DNA from: Dehalococcoidales bacterium
GTDB taxonomy: Bacteria > Chloroflexota > Dehalococcoidia > Dehalococcoidales > UBA5760
Direction: 5' to 3'
Length of the DNA stretch: 11,385 nt
Assembly (NCBI GenBank): GCA_016931015.1
Contig: JAFGFP010000085.1
Coordinates: 1-11,385, forward strand
In this document: positions 1-8,469 of the stretch, piece after piece
How positions within the stretch are numbered: the stretch's first letter is position 1
How the letters are laid out: every line of letters starts with the position of its first letter
Program-made: the position numbers and the translations under genes
Notes under the pieces: generated by a model
What the model was told of the DNA's origin: nothing
The model's database searches: none
What the model saw: the letters and a program-made list of their open reading frames with translations, nothing else

Positions 1-823
1 CCTCTTCCGGGACTACTGCGCTAAAAACCCCGAGCTTCTGGACAGCTTCGCCGATTTCAAGAGCGCCTACCTCGGCTTGGTCGACGCCAACGGCAACGTC
101 GAGTACTACGACGGCAAGCTGAGAATGAAGGATAGAGACGGCATCACCGTGGAGGACGGGCTAGACCCGGCCGACTACCTTTCCATCATCGAAGAGAAGG
201 TCGAGGACTGGAGCTACCTCAAGTTCCCCTACTACAAGAAGCTGGGATACCCCGGCGGCATGTACCGGGTGGGGCCTCTGGGGCGGCTTAACGTCGCCGA
301 CGGCGTAAGCACCCCGCTGGCCGGTAAAGAGTTCCAGAACTTTAAGCAGCTAAACGGAAACGGCGTCGTTCAGGGGTCGCTCTACTACCACTACGCCCGG
401 CTGATTGAGATGCTTAACACCGCCGAGGAGATAAAGGCGCTCACCGAAGACGAGCTTATCTGTGGTAAGGACATCTGGACGAACTCCAGCCAGATTAACG
501 AGGAGGGAATCGGCGTCATCGAGGCCCCCAGAGGCACCCTCTTCCATCACTACTGGGTGGACAGAAGCGGTAAGATGCGCCGGGCTAACCTGATTGTGGC
601 CACGGGCAATAACAACCTGGCCATGAACCGCGCCGTCTACGACGTCGCCCGGGAGTACATCCACGACGGCAAGGTGACCGAAGGCATGCTCAACCGCGTC
701 GAGGTGGCCATCCGCTGCTACGACCCCTGCCTCTCCTGCTCGTCTCACGCCCTGGGCCACATGCCCCTGGAAATCACCATCCACGAACCGGATATGAGCG
801 TGCGCCAGGTGCTGAGGAGCTAG
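1..823 (+). CDS. [NiFe]-hydrogenase large subunit, group 3 type (5' end outside window)
   Basis: This is the C-terminal part of the catalytic subunit that carries the Ni-Fe centre for reversible H2 oxidation. The reading frame is open from base 2 with no start codon in the window, so the N-terminal cysteine motif is not visible. The C-terminal motif DPCLSCSSH supplies the last two Ni-binding cysteines. The stretches ADGVSTPLAGKEF, APRGTLFHHYWVD and ATGNNNLAMN are typical of cytoplasmic cofactor-coupled hydrogenases (MvhA/VhuA or HoxH relatives). About 24 residues follow the motif's histidine; in this family such a tail is cut off after nickel insertion. The maturation protease gene starts 20 bp downstream, which fits a hydrogenase operon. 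I cannot separate Mvh/Vhu-type from Hox-type without the upstream electron-transfer subunits, so no symbol is given. Confidence 0.93.
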   Translation, partial: LFRDYCAKNPELLDSFADFKSAYLGLVDANGNVEYYDGKLRMKDRDGITVEDGLDPADYLSIIEEKVEDWSYLKFPYYKKLGYPGGMYRVGPLGRLNVADGVSTPLAGKEFQNFKQLNGNGVVQGSLYYHYARLIEMLNTAEEIKALTEDELICGKDIWTNSSQINEEGIGVIEAPRGTLFHHYWVDRSGKMRRANLIVATGNNNLAMNRAVYDVAREYIHDGKVTEGMLNRVEVAIRCYDPCLSCSSHALGHMPLEITIHEPDMSVRQVLRS

Positions 824-843
824 CAAGACACCGGGAAGTCGCT

Positions 844-1320
844 ATGAAGACACTGATTTTAGGTATCGGTAACGCAATCCTGGGGGACGACGGCATCGGG
901 GTGCGAGCCGCCCAGGAGCTGGCTGCTAAGGTTAGCGATGAGAGCGTCATGGTGAGGGAGGTCGGCTTCGACGGCCTGAACCTGCTTGAGATTATCACCG
1001 GCTACGACCGGCTGGTTGTCATCGATTCCATCGTCACCGAAAACGGAGAGGTGGGCAAGATATATCGCTTAAGACCGGAGCAGATTTACGCCCCGTCGGG
1101 CTTTGCGGTCTCCCCGCACCACTTCAACCTGGCGACCACCCTGGAGATAGGCAGGCGGCTCATGCCCGGCGAGATACCGGAAGAGGTCATCGTTTTTGCC
1201 GTGGATACCGAGGAGGCAACCGAGGTCACCGAGGAGATGACCGAGGAGGTGCGCCAGGCCCTACCCCGGGTGGTGCAGATGGTGCTCGAGGAAATCTCGG
1301 CGCCGGTAGCCGGGCGCTAA
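844..1320 (+). CDS. Hydrogenase maturation endopeptidase (HyaD/HycI/HoxW family)
   Basis: This 158-residue cytoplasmic protease would remove the C-terminal tail of the hydrogenase large subunit once nickel is inserted. The N-terminal signature GIGNAILGDDGIG (residues 7-19) is diagnostic. Asp16, Asp61 (VVIDSI) and His92 or His93 (SPHHFN) match the nickel-sensing ligands of E. coli HybD (Glu16, Asp62, His93). Length is normal for the family. The gene begins 20 bp after the large-subunit gene and is surely cotranscribed with it, so that subunit is the likely substrate. The upstream Shine-Dalgarno site is weak (gggaag). The C-terminal third is rich in Glu and Thr and is not conserved in the family as far as I recall. 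Confidence 0.93.
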   Translation: MKTLILGIGNAILGDDGIGVRAAQELAAKVSDESVMVREVGFDGLNLLEIITGYDRLVVIDSIVTENGEVGKIYRLRPEQIYAPSGFAVSPHHFNLATTLEIGRRLMPGEIPEEVIVFAVDTEEATEVTEEMTEEVRQALPRVVQMVLEEISAPVAGR

Positions 1321-1329
1321 GCCGCCCGG
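1310..1329 (+). terminator. Hairpin over the protease stop codon, possible terminator
   Basis: CCGGGCG (1310-1316) and CGCCCGG (1323-1329) form a perfect 7-bp GC stem with a 6-base loop that contains the stop codon. Only a weak pyrimidine run (tcttac) follows, so it is not a textbook intrinsic terminator. Its place at the end of the hydrogenase operon makes a role in termination or 3'-end stability plausible. Confidence 0.4.
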
Positions 1330-1466
1330 TCTTACTAACCCATGCCTCCGTGGCAGGAACGACTCCGCCGGGGTCTCTTATCCATAGATACCCCTCCTTA
1401 TCGCTAAGCCGATAGCGCCGCCCGAGAACTAAGTCAGTATAACCACCAGGCACACCGAAATTCCTT

Positions 1467-1498
1467 CTTTAGTATGAGAATACTCCCTCTTTAGTATG
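1467..1498 (+). repeat. Direct repeat CTTTAGTATG x2, candidate activator site
   Basis: The 10-mer CTTTAGTATG occurs at 1467-1476 and again at 1489-1498. The copies start 22 bp apart, about two helical turns. The second copy abuts the -35 box of the next promoter. The first copy also forms an inverted repeat, AGTAT-gaga-ATACT (1471-1484). This is the usual position for a class II activator. No regulator can be named. Confidence 0.45.
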
Positions 1499-1527
1499 TT
1501 GACACTCCCCAGGATTGGAATTAAACT
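1499..1527 (+). promoter_or_regulatory. Sigma70-type promoter for the PAS/HD-GYP gene
   Basis: A perfect -35 box TTGACA (1499-1504) is followed after 17 bp by TAAACT (1522-1527), which matches four of six consensus -10 positions. Transcription would start near 1534, leaving a leader of about 45 bases before the ATG at 1579. The rest of the 258-bp gap from 1321 holds the hairpin and repeats listed separately, plus an imperfect palindrome around 1398-1416; I recognise no riboswitch or RNA gene in it. Confidence 0.6.
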
Positions 1528-1578
1528 CATGTTTAAGGTGTCAAGCGTAACCGGCCTAGCTGGGCAGGTAAGGACTAG

Positions 1579-2694
1579 ATGAAGGACAGCGATAAAAGCA
1601 AAGAGGAACTGATAAGCGAGCTTGCCGAGATGCGCCAGCGGATTGCCAGCCTGGAGGCATCGAAAGCTGCTTACCAACGGATGGAGGAAGCGCTAAAGGA
1701 GAGCAAGCAAAAATATCAGCTACTCGCCGAGAATGCCGCCGACGTCATCTGGACAGTCGATTTGGACATGAATCTCATCTACATCAGCCCCTCGGTTGTC
1801 CGCCTGCTGGGCTACACTCCTGAGGAAGCCAGGGTCAGGAAAATGGCCGAGGTCTTTACCCCCGCCTCGTTCGAGGCTGCTATGGAGGTTCTCGGGGAGG
1901 AACTGGAGAGGGAAAGAAGAGGCGAGGGGGACCCGAACCGGTCGCGCACCCTGGAACTCGATTTAGTCCACAAGGACAGCCATGCCGTCCCGGCTGAGAT
2001 AAGCTACAGCTTTCTGCGGCAGCCCGACGGACGAGCCACACAAATTTTAGCCATCAGCCGCGATATCAGCAAGCGCCGGGAAGCGGAAGAAAAAATCAGG
2101 CGCAGCACCGAGAAGCTGGTAAACACCCTAGAAAAGACCGTCCAGGCCATGGCCATGATAGTCGAGATGAGGGATCCGTATACCGCCGGCCACCAGCGGC
2201 GGGTAACCCAGCTCGCCGGCGCCATAGCCGAAAAGATGGGGCTTTCTGAAGAGCAGATTAGCGCCCTGCGCCTGGCCGGGCTGATTCACGATGTCGGTAA
2301 GGTACGCGTCCCCGCCGAAATCCTCACCAACCCCGACGGACTGTCGGACGCCGAGTTCAGCATGATTAAGATGCACCCGCTCATTGGCTATGAGATACTG
2401 AAGACCATGGAGCTGCCGTGGCCCATCGCCGAAATCGTGCACCAGCACCACGAAAGGCTGGACGGCTCCGGCTACCCCTCGGGTAAAGCGGGGGAAGATA
2501 TTATCCTGGAAGCCCGCATCCTGGCGGTAGCCGATGTCGTCGAGGCTATCGCCTCCCACCGGCCCTACCGGGCCGCCCTAGGTATAGACACGGCCCTAGC
2601 CGAAATATCGGAGAAGAGCGGCACCCTGTACGACCCGAAGGCCGTCAGCGTTTGCCTCAAGCTGTTCCGCGAAGAAGGCTTTAAGTTCGACTAA
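1579..2694 (+). CDS. PAS-domain HD-GYP protein, putative cyclic-di-GMP phosphodiesterase
   Basis: This is a soluble 371-residue signalling protein. Residues 1-45 form a charged coiled coil, about 46-165 a PAS sensor domain (ENAADVIWTVD, then the exit strand ILAISRDISKRREAEE), a short helical linker follows, and about 185-365 is an HD-GYP domain. The visible metal-site residues are His205, the pair His237-Asp238 in HDVGK, His266, His290-His291 in HHERLDGSGYP (GYP at 298-300) and Asp319. With all of these present an active enzyme is likely; HD-GYP proteins hydrolyse c-di-GMP to pGpG and GMP, and some act on cGAMP. No transmembrane segment or signal peptide is seen, so the PAS domain should sense an internal cue. 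Its ligand cannot be told from sequence. It has its own promoter at 1499-1527. Confidence 0.92.
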   Translation: MKDSDKSKEELISELAEMRQRIASLEASKAAYQRMEEALKESKQKYQLLAENAADVIWTVDLDMNLIYISPSVVRLLGYTPEEARVRKMAEVFTPASFEAAMEVLGEELERERRGEGDPNRSRTLELDLVHKDSHAVPAEISYSFLRQPDGRATQILAISRDISKRREAEEKIRRSTEKLVNTLEKTVQAMAMIVEMRDPYTAGHQRRVTQLAGAIAEKMGLSEEQISALRLAGLIHDVGKVRVPAEILTNPDGLSDAEFSMIKMHPLIGYEILKTMELPWPIAEIVHQHHERLDGSGYPSGKAGEDIILEARILAVADVVEAIASHRPYRAALGIDTALAEISEKSGTLYDPKAVSVCLKLFREEGFKFD

Positions 2695-2723
2695 GAGATG
2701 AATAAGGTAACCAGGACCTGCTT

Positions 2724-3383
2724 ATGAGCTACATCGTATCCTGGAGCGGTGGTAAGGAAAGCTGCCTGGCGCTATACCAGGCGCTGGAGAAAGGGTATCA
2801 GATTTCCCGCCTGGTGAACTTCGTCTCCGCGGAGTTCCACCGGGTGAGCTTTCACGGCACGGAGCCCAAGCTGATTCAGCTCCAGAGTCAGGCGATCGGC
2901 ATCCCTCTCCTGCAGAAAGAGGCCCGCCGGGACGAGTACGGGGCGGACTTCAAGGAGACGGTGCGCAGTCTGATTCCCGGCGGCGTCGAGGGCATGGTCT
3001 TCGGCGACATATATTCCCAGCTGCACCTGGACTGGGTGGAAGGGGTCTGTAACGAGCTGGGTATCGAGGTGGTCGAGCCGCTCTGGGGTAGGAGCACGGA
3101 AGAGGTACTGGATAGCCTTATCGACAACGGTTTTGAAGCCATTATCGTCAGCGCCAGAGCCGACCTCATTAGCGAAGACTGGCTCGGACGGCGTGTGGAC
3201 AGGGCATTCGCCGAATACTTAAAGGGTAAAGATATCGACCCTTGCGGGGAGAAGGGCGAGTACCACACCATCGTTGTCGACGGGCCTATTTTCCAGAGAC
3301 GGATAGAGATAACCGAAACCAGAACCATCGCCCGGGACGGCTACTGGTTCCTGGATACCGTGAGCTATAAGCTCTCTCAGTGA
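2724..3383 (+). CDS. PP-loop ATP pyrophosphatase, diphthine-ammonia ligase (Dph6/MJ0570) family
   Basis: This 219-residue protein belongs to the adenine nucleotide alpha-hydrolase superfamily. The PP-loop SGGKES lies at residues 8-13; GDI (94-96) and EPLW (118-121) follow, and the family hallmark GEKGEYHTIVVDGPIF is at 175-190. In eukaryotes and archaea Dph6 amidates diphthine on elongation factor 2, an adenylating reaction with ammonia. Bacteria lack diphthamide, so the bacterial substrate is unknown and a name implying diphthamide synthesis would mislead. Length is normal and nothing is missing. It starts 29 bp after the HD-GYP gene and is probably cotranscribed, but no functional link between the two is evident. 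The Shine-Dalgarno site is poor. Family assignment is strong; biological role is not. Confidence 0.88.
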   Translation: MSYIVSWSGGKESCLALYQALEKGYQISRLVNFVSAEFHRVSFHGTEPKLIQLQSQAIGIPLLQKEARRDEYGADFKETVRSLIPGGVEGMVFGDIYSQLHLDWVEGVCNELGIEVVEPLWGRSTEEVLDSLIDNGFEAIIVSARADLISEDWLGRRVDRAFAEYLKGKDIDPCGEKGEYHTIVVDGPIFQRRIEITETRTIARDGYWFLDTVSYKLSQ

Positions 3384-3405
3384 GAGGCGGGGCGATGGCC
3401 CCCTC
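3374..3405 (+). terminator. Hairpins between convergent genes, possible terminator
   Basis: CTCTCA-g-TGAGAG (3374-3386) spans the stop codon. It overlaps a second, imperfect GC-rich stem, GAGGcGGGG (3384-3392) against CCCCCTC (3399-3405), followed by tttccccttc. Two convergent genes end within 41 bp of each other here, so a terminator is expected, but the T-tract is weak. Confidence 0.35.
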
Positions 3406-3423
3406 TTTCCCCTTCGGTAACCC

Positions 3424-4191
3424 CTATAGCGCCGCCTGCTCCCTGACGGTATCCAGCCAGGCGGTCGACTTAACCTCCCGCTCCAGGAGGTATCTCAGGT
3501 AAGCCCTCATCAGCGTCTCCAGCTCGCGGGAAAGGAGCTTACTTATTCTCAGACGTCCGGCGGCATCTTCATCGCTATCCTGGAGCCAGCGGAGCACCTT
3601 AAGGGCATCAACCGAGAGGGAATGGGCCGGGGGCTGACTCCGCTGACAGCCGGGGCAGAGCACGCCGCCGGAGCGGGGCGAGAAGAAGTTGGTCTCCGGC
3701 TTAAGGGACTGGTGGCAGGAGACACACTGCCCGAGCTGAGGCCGGTAGCCGGTCAGGTCGAGGAGGCGTAGCTCAAAGTAGCGCAGGGTTAGCTCGCGGT
3801 CGGTCTCCCGGCACAGGCGGTGCATGGTCTTTAGCAACAGCTCAAAGAGGGGGCGGTTTTCGTCGTGGTCGGCGGTGAACTGCTCGGTAAGCTCAACGAT
3901 ATAGAGGGCGCAAGAGGTAAGCTCCAGGTCGCTTTTCAAGGGGAGAAAGCCGTCTATGGTCTGGCTGCCGGTGACCGTGTCCAGGTTTCGCCCCCGGGCC
4001 AACGACACCTGGCTGTGGGTCAGAAGCTCAAGGTGCCCGGCCATCTTGCTCCGGGGGCGGCGCACCCCCTTGGCGACAGCCTGAATCTTGCCCAGGTCAG
4101 GGGTGTAGAGGGTGAGGATTCTATCCGCCTCCCCCAGCTTGGTCTTCTTGATGATGATGACTTCGGTCTGGTAGTTACGCGGCCTGGTCAT
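3424..4191 (-). CDS. recO: DNA repair protein RecO
   Basis: RecO is the 255-residue recombination mediator that works with RecR to load RecA on SSB-coated single-stranded DNA and to anneal strands. The N-terminal OB-fold opens in the usual way (YQTEVIIIKK, then GEADRILTLYTP, residues 7-31), and KGVRRPRSKMAGHLE (41-55) is typical. A four-cysteine zinc motif is intact: Cys156, Cys159, Cys179, Cys182 (CVSC and CPGC). The helical C-terminal domain is complete. The start gives the expected distance to the OB-fold, although its Shine-Dalgarno site is weak. It is the last minus-strand gene of the dnaX-ybaB-recR-recO series and lies next to its partner RecR, separated by a 145-bp palindrome-rich gap, so it may be cotranscribed or partly uncoupled. 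Confidence 0.95.
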   Translation of the reverse strand: MTRPRNYQTEVIIIKKTKLGEADRILTLYTPDLGKIQAVAKGVRRPRSKMAGHLELLTHSQVSLARGRNLDTVTGSQTIDGFLPLKSDLELTSCALYIVELTEQFTADHDENRPLFELLLKTMHRLCRETDRELTLRYFELRLLDLTGYRPQLGQCVSCHQSLKPETNFFSPRSGGVLCPGCQRSQPPAHSLSVDALKVLRWLQDSDEDAAGRLRISKLLSRELETLMRAYLRYLLEREVKSTAWLDTVREQAAL

Positions 4192-4217
4192 GTGTTCTCA
4201 AATCTCTCCCCCTGTGT

Positions 4218-4333
4218 CCCCCTCTCCTTACTAAGGAGCGGGGGGAATTAGGGATGGAATCCCTCTCAGTCTCCCTTTATCAAAGGGAGAGGATAGCTTT
4301 TCCCCCTTTGGAAAGGGGGGAATCAAAGGGGGA
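4218..4333. repeat. Cluster of short intergenic palindromes between recR and recO
   Basis: Three near-perfect hairpins fill most of this gap. The first is CTCCTTA-c-TAAGGAG (4224-4238), flanked by CCCCC and GGGGG. The second is TCTCCCTTT-atc-AAAGGGAGA (4270-4290). The third is CCCCCTTT-gg-AAAGGGGG (4302-4319), followed by a further half-site, AAAGGGGGATTT, near 4325-4336. None is followed by a clear T-tract in either direction, so these look like dispersed palindromic repeats rather than ordinary terminators. The 12-mer CCCCCTCTCCTT (4218-4229) recurs exactly at 7195-7206 inside another hairpin. Confidence 0.65.
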
Positions 4334-4336
4334 TTT

Positions 4337-4948
4337 CTAAAGCTCCTGCCGGCCCTCCAGGGCACGGGTCAGGGTAACATCGTCGGCGTATTCCAGCTCG
4401 GTGCCGAAGGGAAGCCCCCTAGCCAGGCGGGTAACCCGGATGCCCAGGGGGGTGATGAGCTTACTTAAGTAGAGAGCGGTCTGCTCCCCCTCAAGGTTGG
4501 TGTTGGTAGCCAGGATGACCTCGCTCACCGAGCCATCCCCGAGGCGGGCCATAAGCTCACTGATTCTGACGTCGCCGGCGCCGACTCCCTCGGTGGGCGA
4601 GATGGCGCCGTGGAGCACATGATACAGCCCGCTATAGACCCCGGTGTGCTCCAGGGCCAGAATATCCTGGGGCTGCTCCACGATGCAAATCTTGGTGCGG
4701 TCGCGCTGCTCGTTGGCGCAGATACGGCAGGGGTCGCTGCCGGTAACGTTAAAGCAGACGGAGCAGAGCTTGGTATTTTGTTTCAGCGACACGATGGCCT
4801 CGGCAAGGAGCCTGGTTTCCTCGTCAGAGGCACGCAGCAGGTGGAAGGCGAGGCGCTGGGCGCTCTTGGGGCCAATCCCGGGCAGCTTGTTAAGCGCCTG
4901 GATGAGCCCGGAGACGGCATCGGCGGGGAGGGCGGGTTCTTGATTCAT
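4337..4948 (-). CDS. recR: Recombination protein RecR
   Basis: RecR is a 203-residue ring-forming protein that binds RecO (and RecF where present) at single-strand gaps. The helix-hairpin-helix is at residues 15-38 (LIQALNKLPGIGPKSAQRLAFHL). A C4 zinc finger follows with Cys62, Cys65, Cys74, Cys77. The Toprim domain covers about 86-175 with Glu91 in VEQPQD and the family stretch ATNTNLEGEQTALYL. The C-terminal Walker-B-like region (ITPLGIRVTRLARGLPFGTELEYAD) is intact. The ATG at 4948 is preceded by GAGG about 10 bases upstream. It follows ybaB on the minus strand, the classic dnaX-ybaB-recR order, but here a 178-bp gap with tandem repeats separates the two. Confidence 0.97.
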   Translation of the reverse strand: MNQEPALPADAVSGLIQALNKLPGIGPKSAQRLAFHLLRASDEETRLLAEAIVSLKQNTKLCSVCFNVTGSDPCRICANEQRDRTKICIVEQPQDILALEHTGVYSGLYHVLHGAISPTEGVGAGDVRISELMARLGDGSVSEVILATNTNLEGEQTALYLSKLITPLGIRVTRLARGLPFGTELEYADDVTLTRALEGRQEL

Positions 4949-5030
4949 GCTTTCTTCCTCATCTTAGCACTATCCCAGGGCCTTATCAGCCGGGAATCCT
5001 CCCGAAACCTACCCAAGAGCGCTATAATTA

Positions 5031-5146
5031 TGAGACCCCCCGTAGTCTTCTTAAAAGTCTCGAAATCCTGAGACCCCCCGTAGTCTTCTTAGAAGTCTCG
5101 AAATCCTGAGACCTCCCGAAGTCTTTTTAAAAGAGGCCGGGAATCT
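5031..5146. repeat. 38-bp tandem repeat, about three copies, between ybaB and recR
   Basis: Units start at 5031, 5069 and 5107, giving a 38-bp period. The first two units differ at only one position; the third (5107-5146) is diverged, two bases longer, and runs over the ybaB stop codon. Each of the first two units carries GAGAC near its start and GTCTC about 20 bases later, so each can fold. Read on the minus strand, the 3'-UTR of ybaB would hold several stem-loops, one enclosing the palindrome CTTCTAAGAAG. Copy number and the lack of unique spacers rule out a CRISPR array. Confidence 0.75.
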
Positions 5147-5428
5147 TGAGGCCGCCGGTCAGTCCCCGTAACTGTTTGGCAGCCGCCTTCTGGGACTTAG
5201 CCAGGGCCTCGTTCAGCGCCTTTGCCACCAGCTCTTCCAGTTTCTCGGGCTTCTCCGGATTCATTACCCCGGGTGAAATCTGGACGGACTTTACTTTCTG
5301 CTGGCCGTCCATAGTAACCTTAACGGCTCCCTTGGCGACGCTGGCCTCGACAACGGTATTACTCAACTCCTGCTGGGCTTTATCCAACTTCGCCTTGAGT
5401 TCCCGCGCTTGGTTCAGATTAGACAGGT

Positions 5429-5432
<4 letters not shown>
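5127..5432 (-). CDS. ybaB: YbaB/EbfC nucleoid-associated protein
   Basis: This is a 101-residue DNA-binding protein of the YbaB/EbfC family, a dimer with 'tweezer' shape in known structures. The order of elements is typical: an N-terminal amphipathic helix (about residues 8-28), a three-strand sheet (EASVAKGAVKVTMDGQQKVKSV), a C-terminal helix rich in Ala and Lys, and the closing GGLKIPGLF common in the family. Its ATG overlaps the dnaX stop codon by 4 bp (ATGA), so translation is probably coupled to dnaX. The pairing with dnaX and recR is widely conserved in bacteria. Its 3' end runs into the 38-bp tandem repeat, so the last residues may have been shaped by that repeat. Confidence 0.96.
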
Positions 5433-7099
<1,667 letters not shown>

Positions 7100-7110
7100 T
7101 GCTACTGGCT

Positions 7111-7141
7111 ATTATACCCCATAACATTACCCGGTTGCCAA
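7111..7141 (-). promoter_or_regulatory. Promoter of dnaX, almost leaderless
   Basis: On the minus strand a perfect TATAAT (plus coordinates 7111-7116) ends 11 bases before the dnaX ATG. A candidate -35 box TTGGCA lies at 7136-7141 with a 19-bp spacer, which is long, so the -10 box carries most of the weight. Transcription would start about 5 bases before the ATG, leaving no room for a ribosome-binding site; none is seen. Confidence 0.65.
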
Positions 7142-7184
7142 AGGTTCGCTAAGAGCGAGCCCTAAAATCCGGGGCCGATTTTCT

Positions 7185-7221
7185 GAAAAAGAAGCCCCCT
7201 CTCCTTGGTAAGAGAGGGGGC
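7185..7221 (-). terminator. Rho-independent terminator of the CetZ-like gene
   Basis: A perfect 10-bp stem, GCCCCCTCTC (7194-7203) and GAGAGGGGGC (7212-7221), with an 8-base loop, is followed on the minus strand by TTCTTTTTC. This is a strong intrinsic terminator about 45 bp after the CetZ-like stop codon. It separates that gene from the dnaX transcript. Confidence 0.85.
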
Positions 7222-7264
7222 CAACGTTAAGATACGATATTACCAGATGCCCGAAGGCCGCCGG

Positions 7265-8440
7265 CTATAACAGCGAGGGTATGTCCTTAGCGGCGTCCTC
7301 GATGTCTCTCAGCTTACCGGCAATCTCCTGCTGCTTTTTCTGAACCTCGCCGATAACCGTGGTCGATTCGCTGTAGAGAGTGGTTATCTTCTGCACGGTA
7401 TCGAGCTCCGAGAGGACTACCGTTACCCCCAGCACCCCCCGTTCCCGGGGGTAGTCGCCGTTCCTGATGATTGCCTTGGGGCAGATGTCCCTCAAGTAAT
7501 CCCCGAGCTCCTTCACCAGCTCCATGTTCATCTCACCGGCCGGGGCCCCCAGCAGGTAGAGGGCGCGGTTGGCATCCCGCGGGTTACAGGTCAGCGACAG
7601 CTCGCTTATGGCCTCGTCCATGGCCTGAATTCCAATGGAGGTCTCCGTGCTCTTCTTGCGGAAGTTTTCCCTCCGCTCGAAGGGTAGCCTGATGAGGGGC
7701 AGCTCCGATTTACCGTAGCCGATTACCGTCCAGCCGACCAGGGTCTGCATTATGTCCCCGGCATCGAGGGTCTTGGCCCCGATGTGCTTACGCTTTTTCT
7801 CCTCGCCGGCGCAGAGCAGGTTGTAGAACGGCTCGGCAATCATGGCATTAATCTTAGCCATGTTGCTTCTCAGCGAGGTGTCCTTTCTAATATAGCGCTG
7901 GTTATCAACCACGATTACGGCGTCGGCTACGGAGCTGGCCGATTTAAGGCAGGTAGCCGCATTATAGATGGTTCTCTCCTCGGTCTGTTCCTCGTGCTCG
8001 AAGGGAAGGATGATAAGGTTGTAAACCGGCTTGTCGACGTGGCGCTCTTTTATCAGCTGGGTCATTACCGGCAGCGAGCCGGAACCGGTGCCCCCCGCCG
8101 CCCCGGCGATGAGCATAAAGGCGTCCGACTCGGCAAAGTGCCGGGTGACTCTGATGGCATCGATGACCTTGTCGCTGTCCTCACGGGCCACCTCCGCTCC
8201 GAGCTCGTTAATCTTACCGACCCCATGCCCCCCGGTCTTACGCCCGCCGATAAGGATACGGTGTTTGTAGTCGGACCTTATGGTGGACAGACCGCTCAGG
8301 TCGGCAGCGTCGGTGTTTACCGCATAAGCGCCGGTAATTATCTCAATCCCGCGATAGCTGCGCGCCCGCCCGTTTAACCGGGCGAACTCATCAGCCATGC
8401 GGCCGCCGCACTGGCCGAAACCTATGACCACTAACTTCAT
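7265..8440 (-). CDS. CetZ-like tubulin/FtsZ superfamily GTPase
   Basis: This 391-residue protein resembles archaeal CetZ more than FtsZ. It opens MKLVVIGFGQCGGRM (nucleotide loop T1 at residues 7-13), then NTDAADL (T3, 42-48), KTGGHGVGKINELGAE (68-83), the signature GAAGGTGSG (T4, 113-121), VVDNQ (177-181) and TLDAGDI (224-230), which holds the acidic T7 residues that complete the neighbour's active site in tubulin-like polymers. The T4 loop has Ala115 where GGGTGSG is usual. Residues 360-385 look like a charged helix, and the protein ends KDIPSLL, much like the FtsZ C-terminal peptide DIPxFL. The start has GGAG 7 bases upstream and a good promoter, and a strong terminator follows. A cytoskeletal or cell-shape role is inferred; it is not the normal division FtsZ. 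A paralogue lies at 11025-11385. Confidence 0.9.
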   Translation of the reverse strand: MKLVVIGFGQCGGRMADEFARLNGRARSYRGIEIITGAYAVNTDAADLSGLSTIRSDYKHRILIGGRKTGGHGVGKINELGAEVAREDSDKVIDAIRVTRHFAESDAFMLIAGAAGGTGSGSLPVMTQLIKERHVDKPVYNLIILPFEHEEQTEERTIYNAATCLKSASSVADAVIVVDNQRYIRKDTSLRSNMAKINAMIAEPFYNLLCAGEEKKRKHIGAKTLDAGDIMQTLVGWTVIGYGKSELPLIRLPFERRENFRKKSTETSIGIQAMDEAISELSLTCNPRDANRALYLLGAPAGEMNMELVKELGDYLRDICPKAIIRNGDYPRERGVLGVTVVLSELDTVQKITTLYSESTTVIGEVQKKQQEIAGKLRDIEDAAKDIPSLL

Positions 8441-8469
8441 CTTTCACTCCAGTAGTAGAAATTTGCCCC

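Noticed and set aside
1321..1578. Cyclic-di-GMP riboswitch upstream of the HD-GYP gene
   Set aside because: The conserved core bases of the known classes were not found, and the predicted leader is only about 45 bases.
3865..4251. Plus-strand open frame opposite recO
   Set aside because: It is antisense to a clear recO gene, has no ribosome-binding site and runs into the intergenic palindromes.
5023..5028. TATAAT on the plus strand between recR and ybaB
   Set aside because: No -35 box at a fitting distance and no plus-strand gene follows.
5031..5146. Possible CRISPR array
   Set aside because: The 38-bp units are directly adjacent with no unique spacers, and only three are present.
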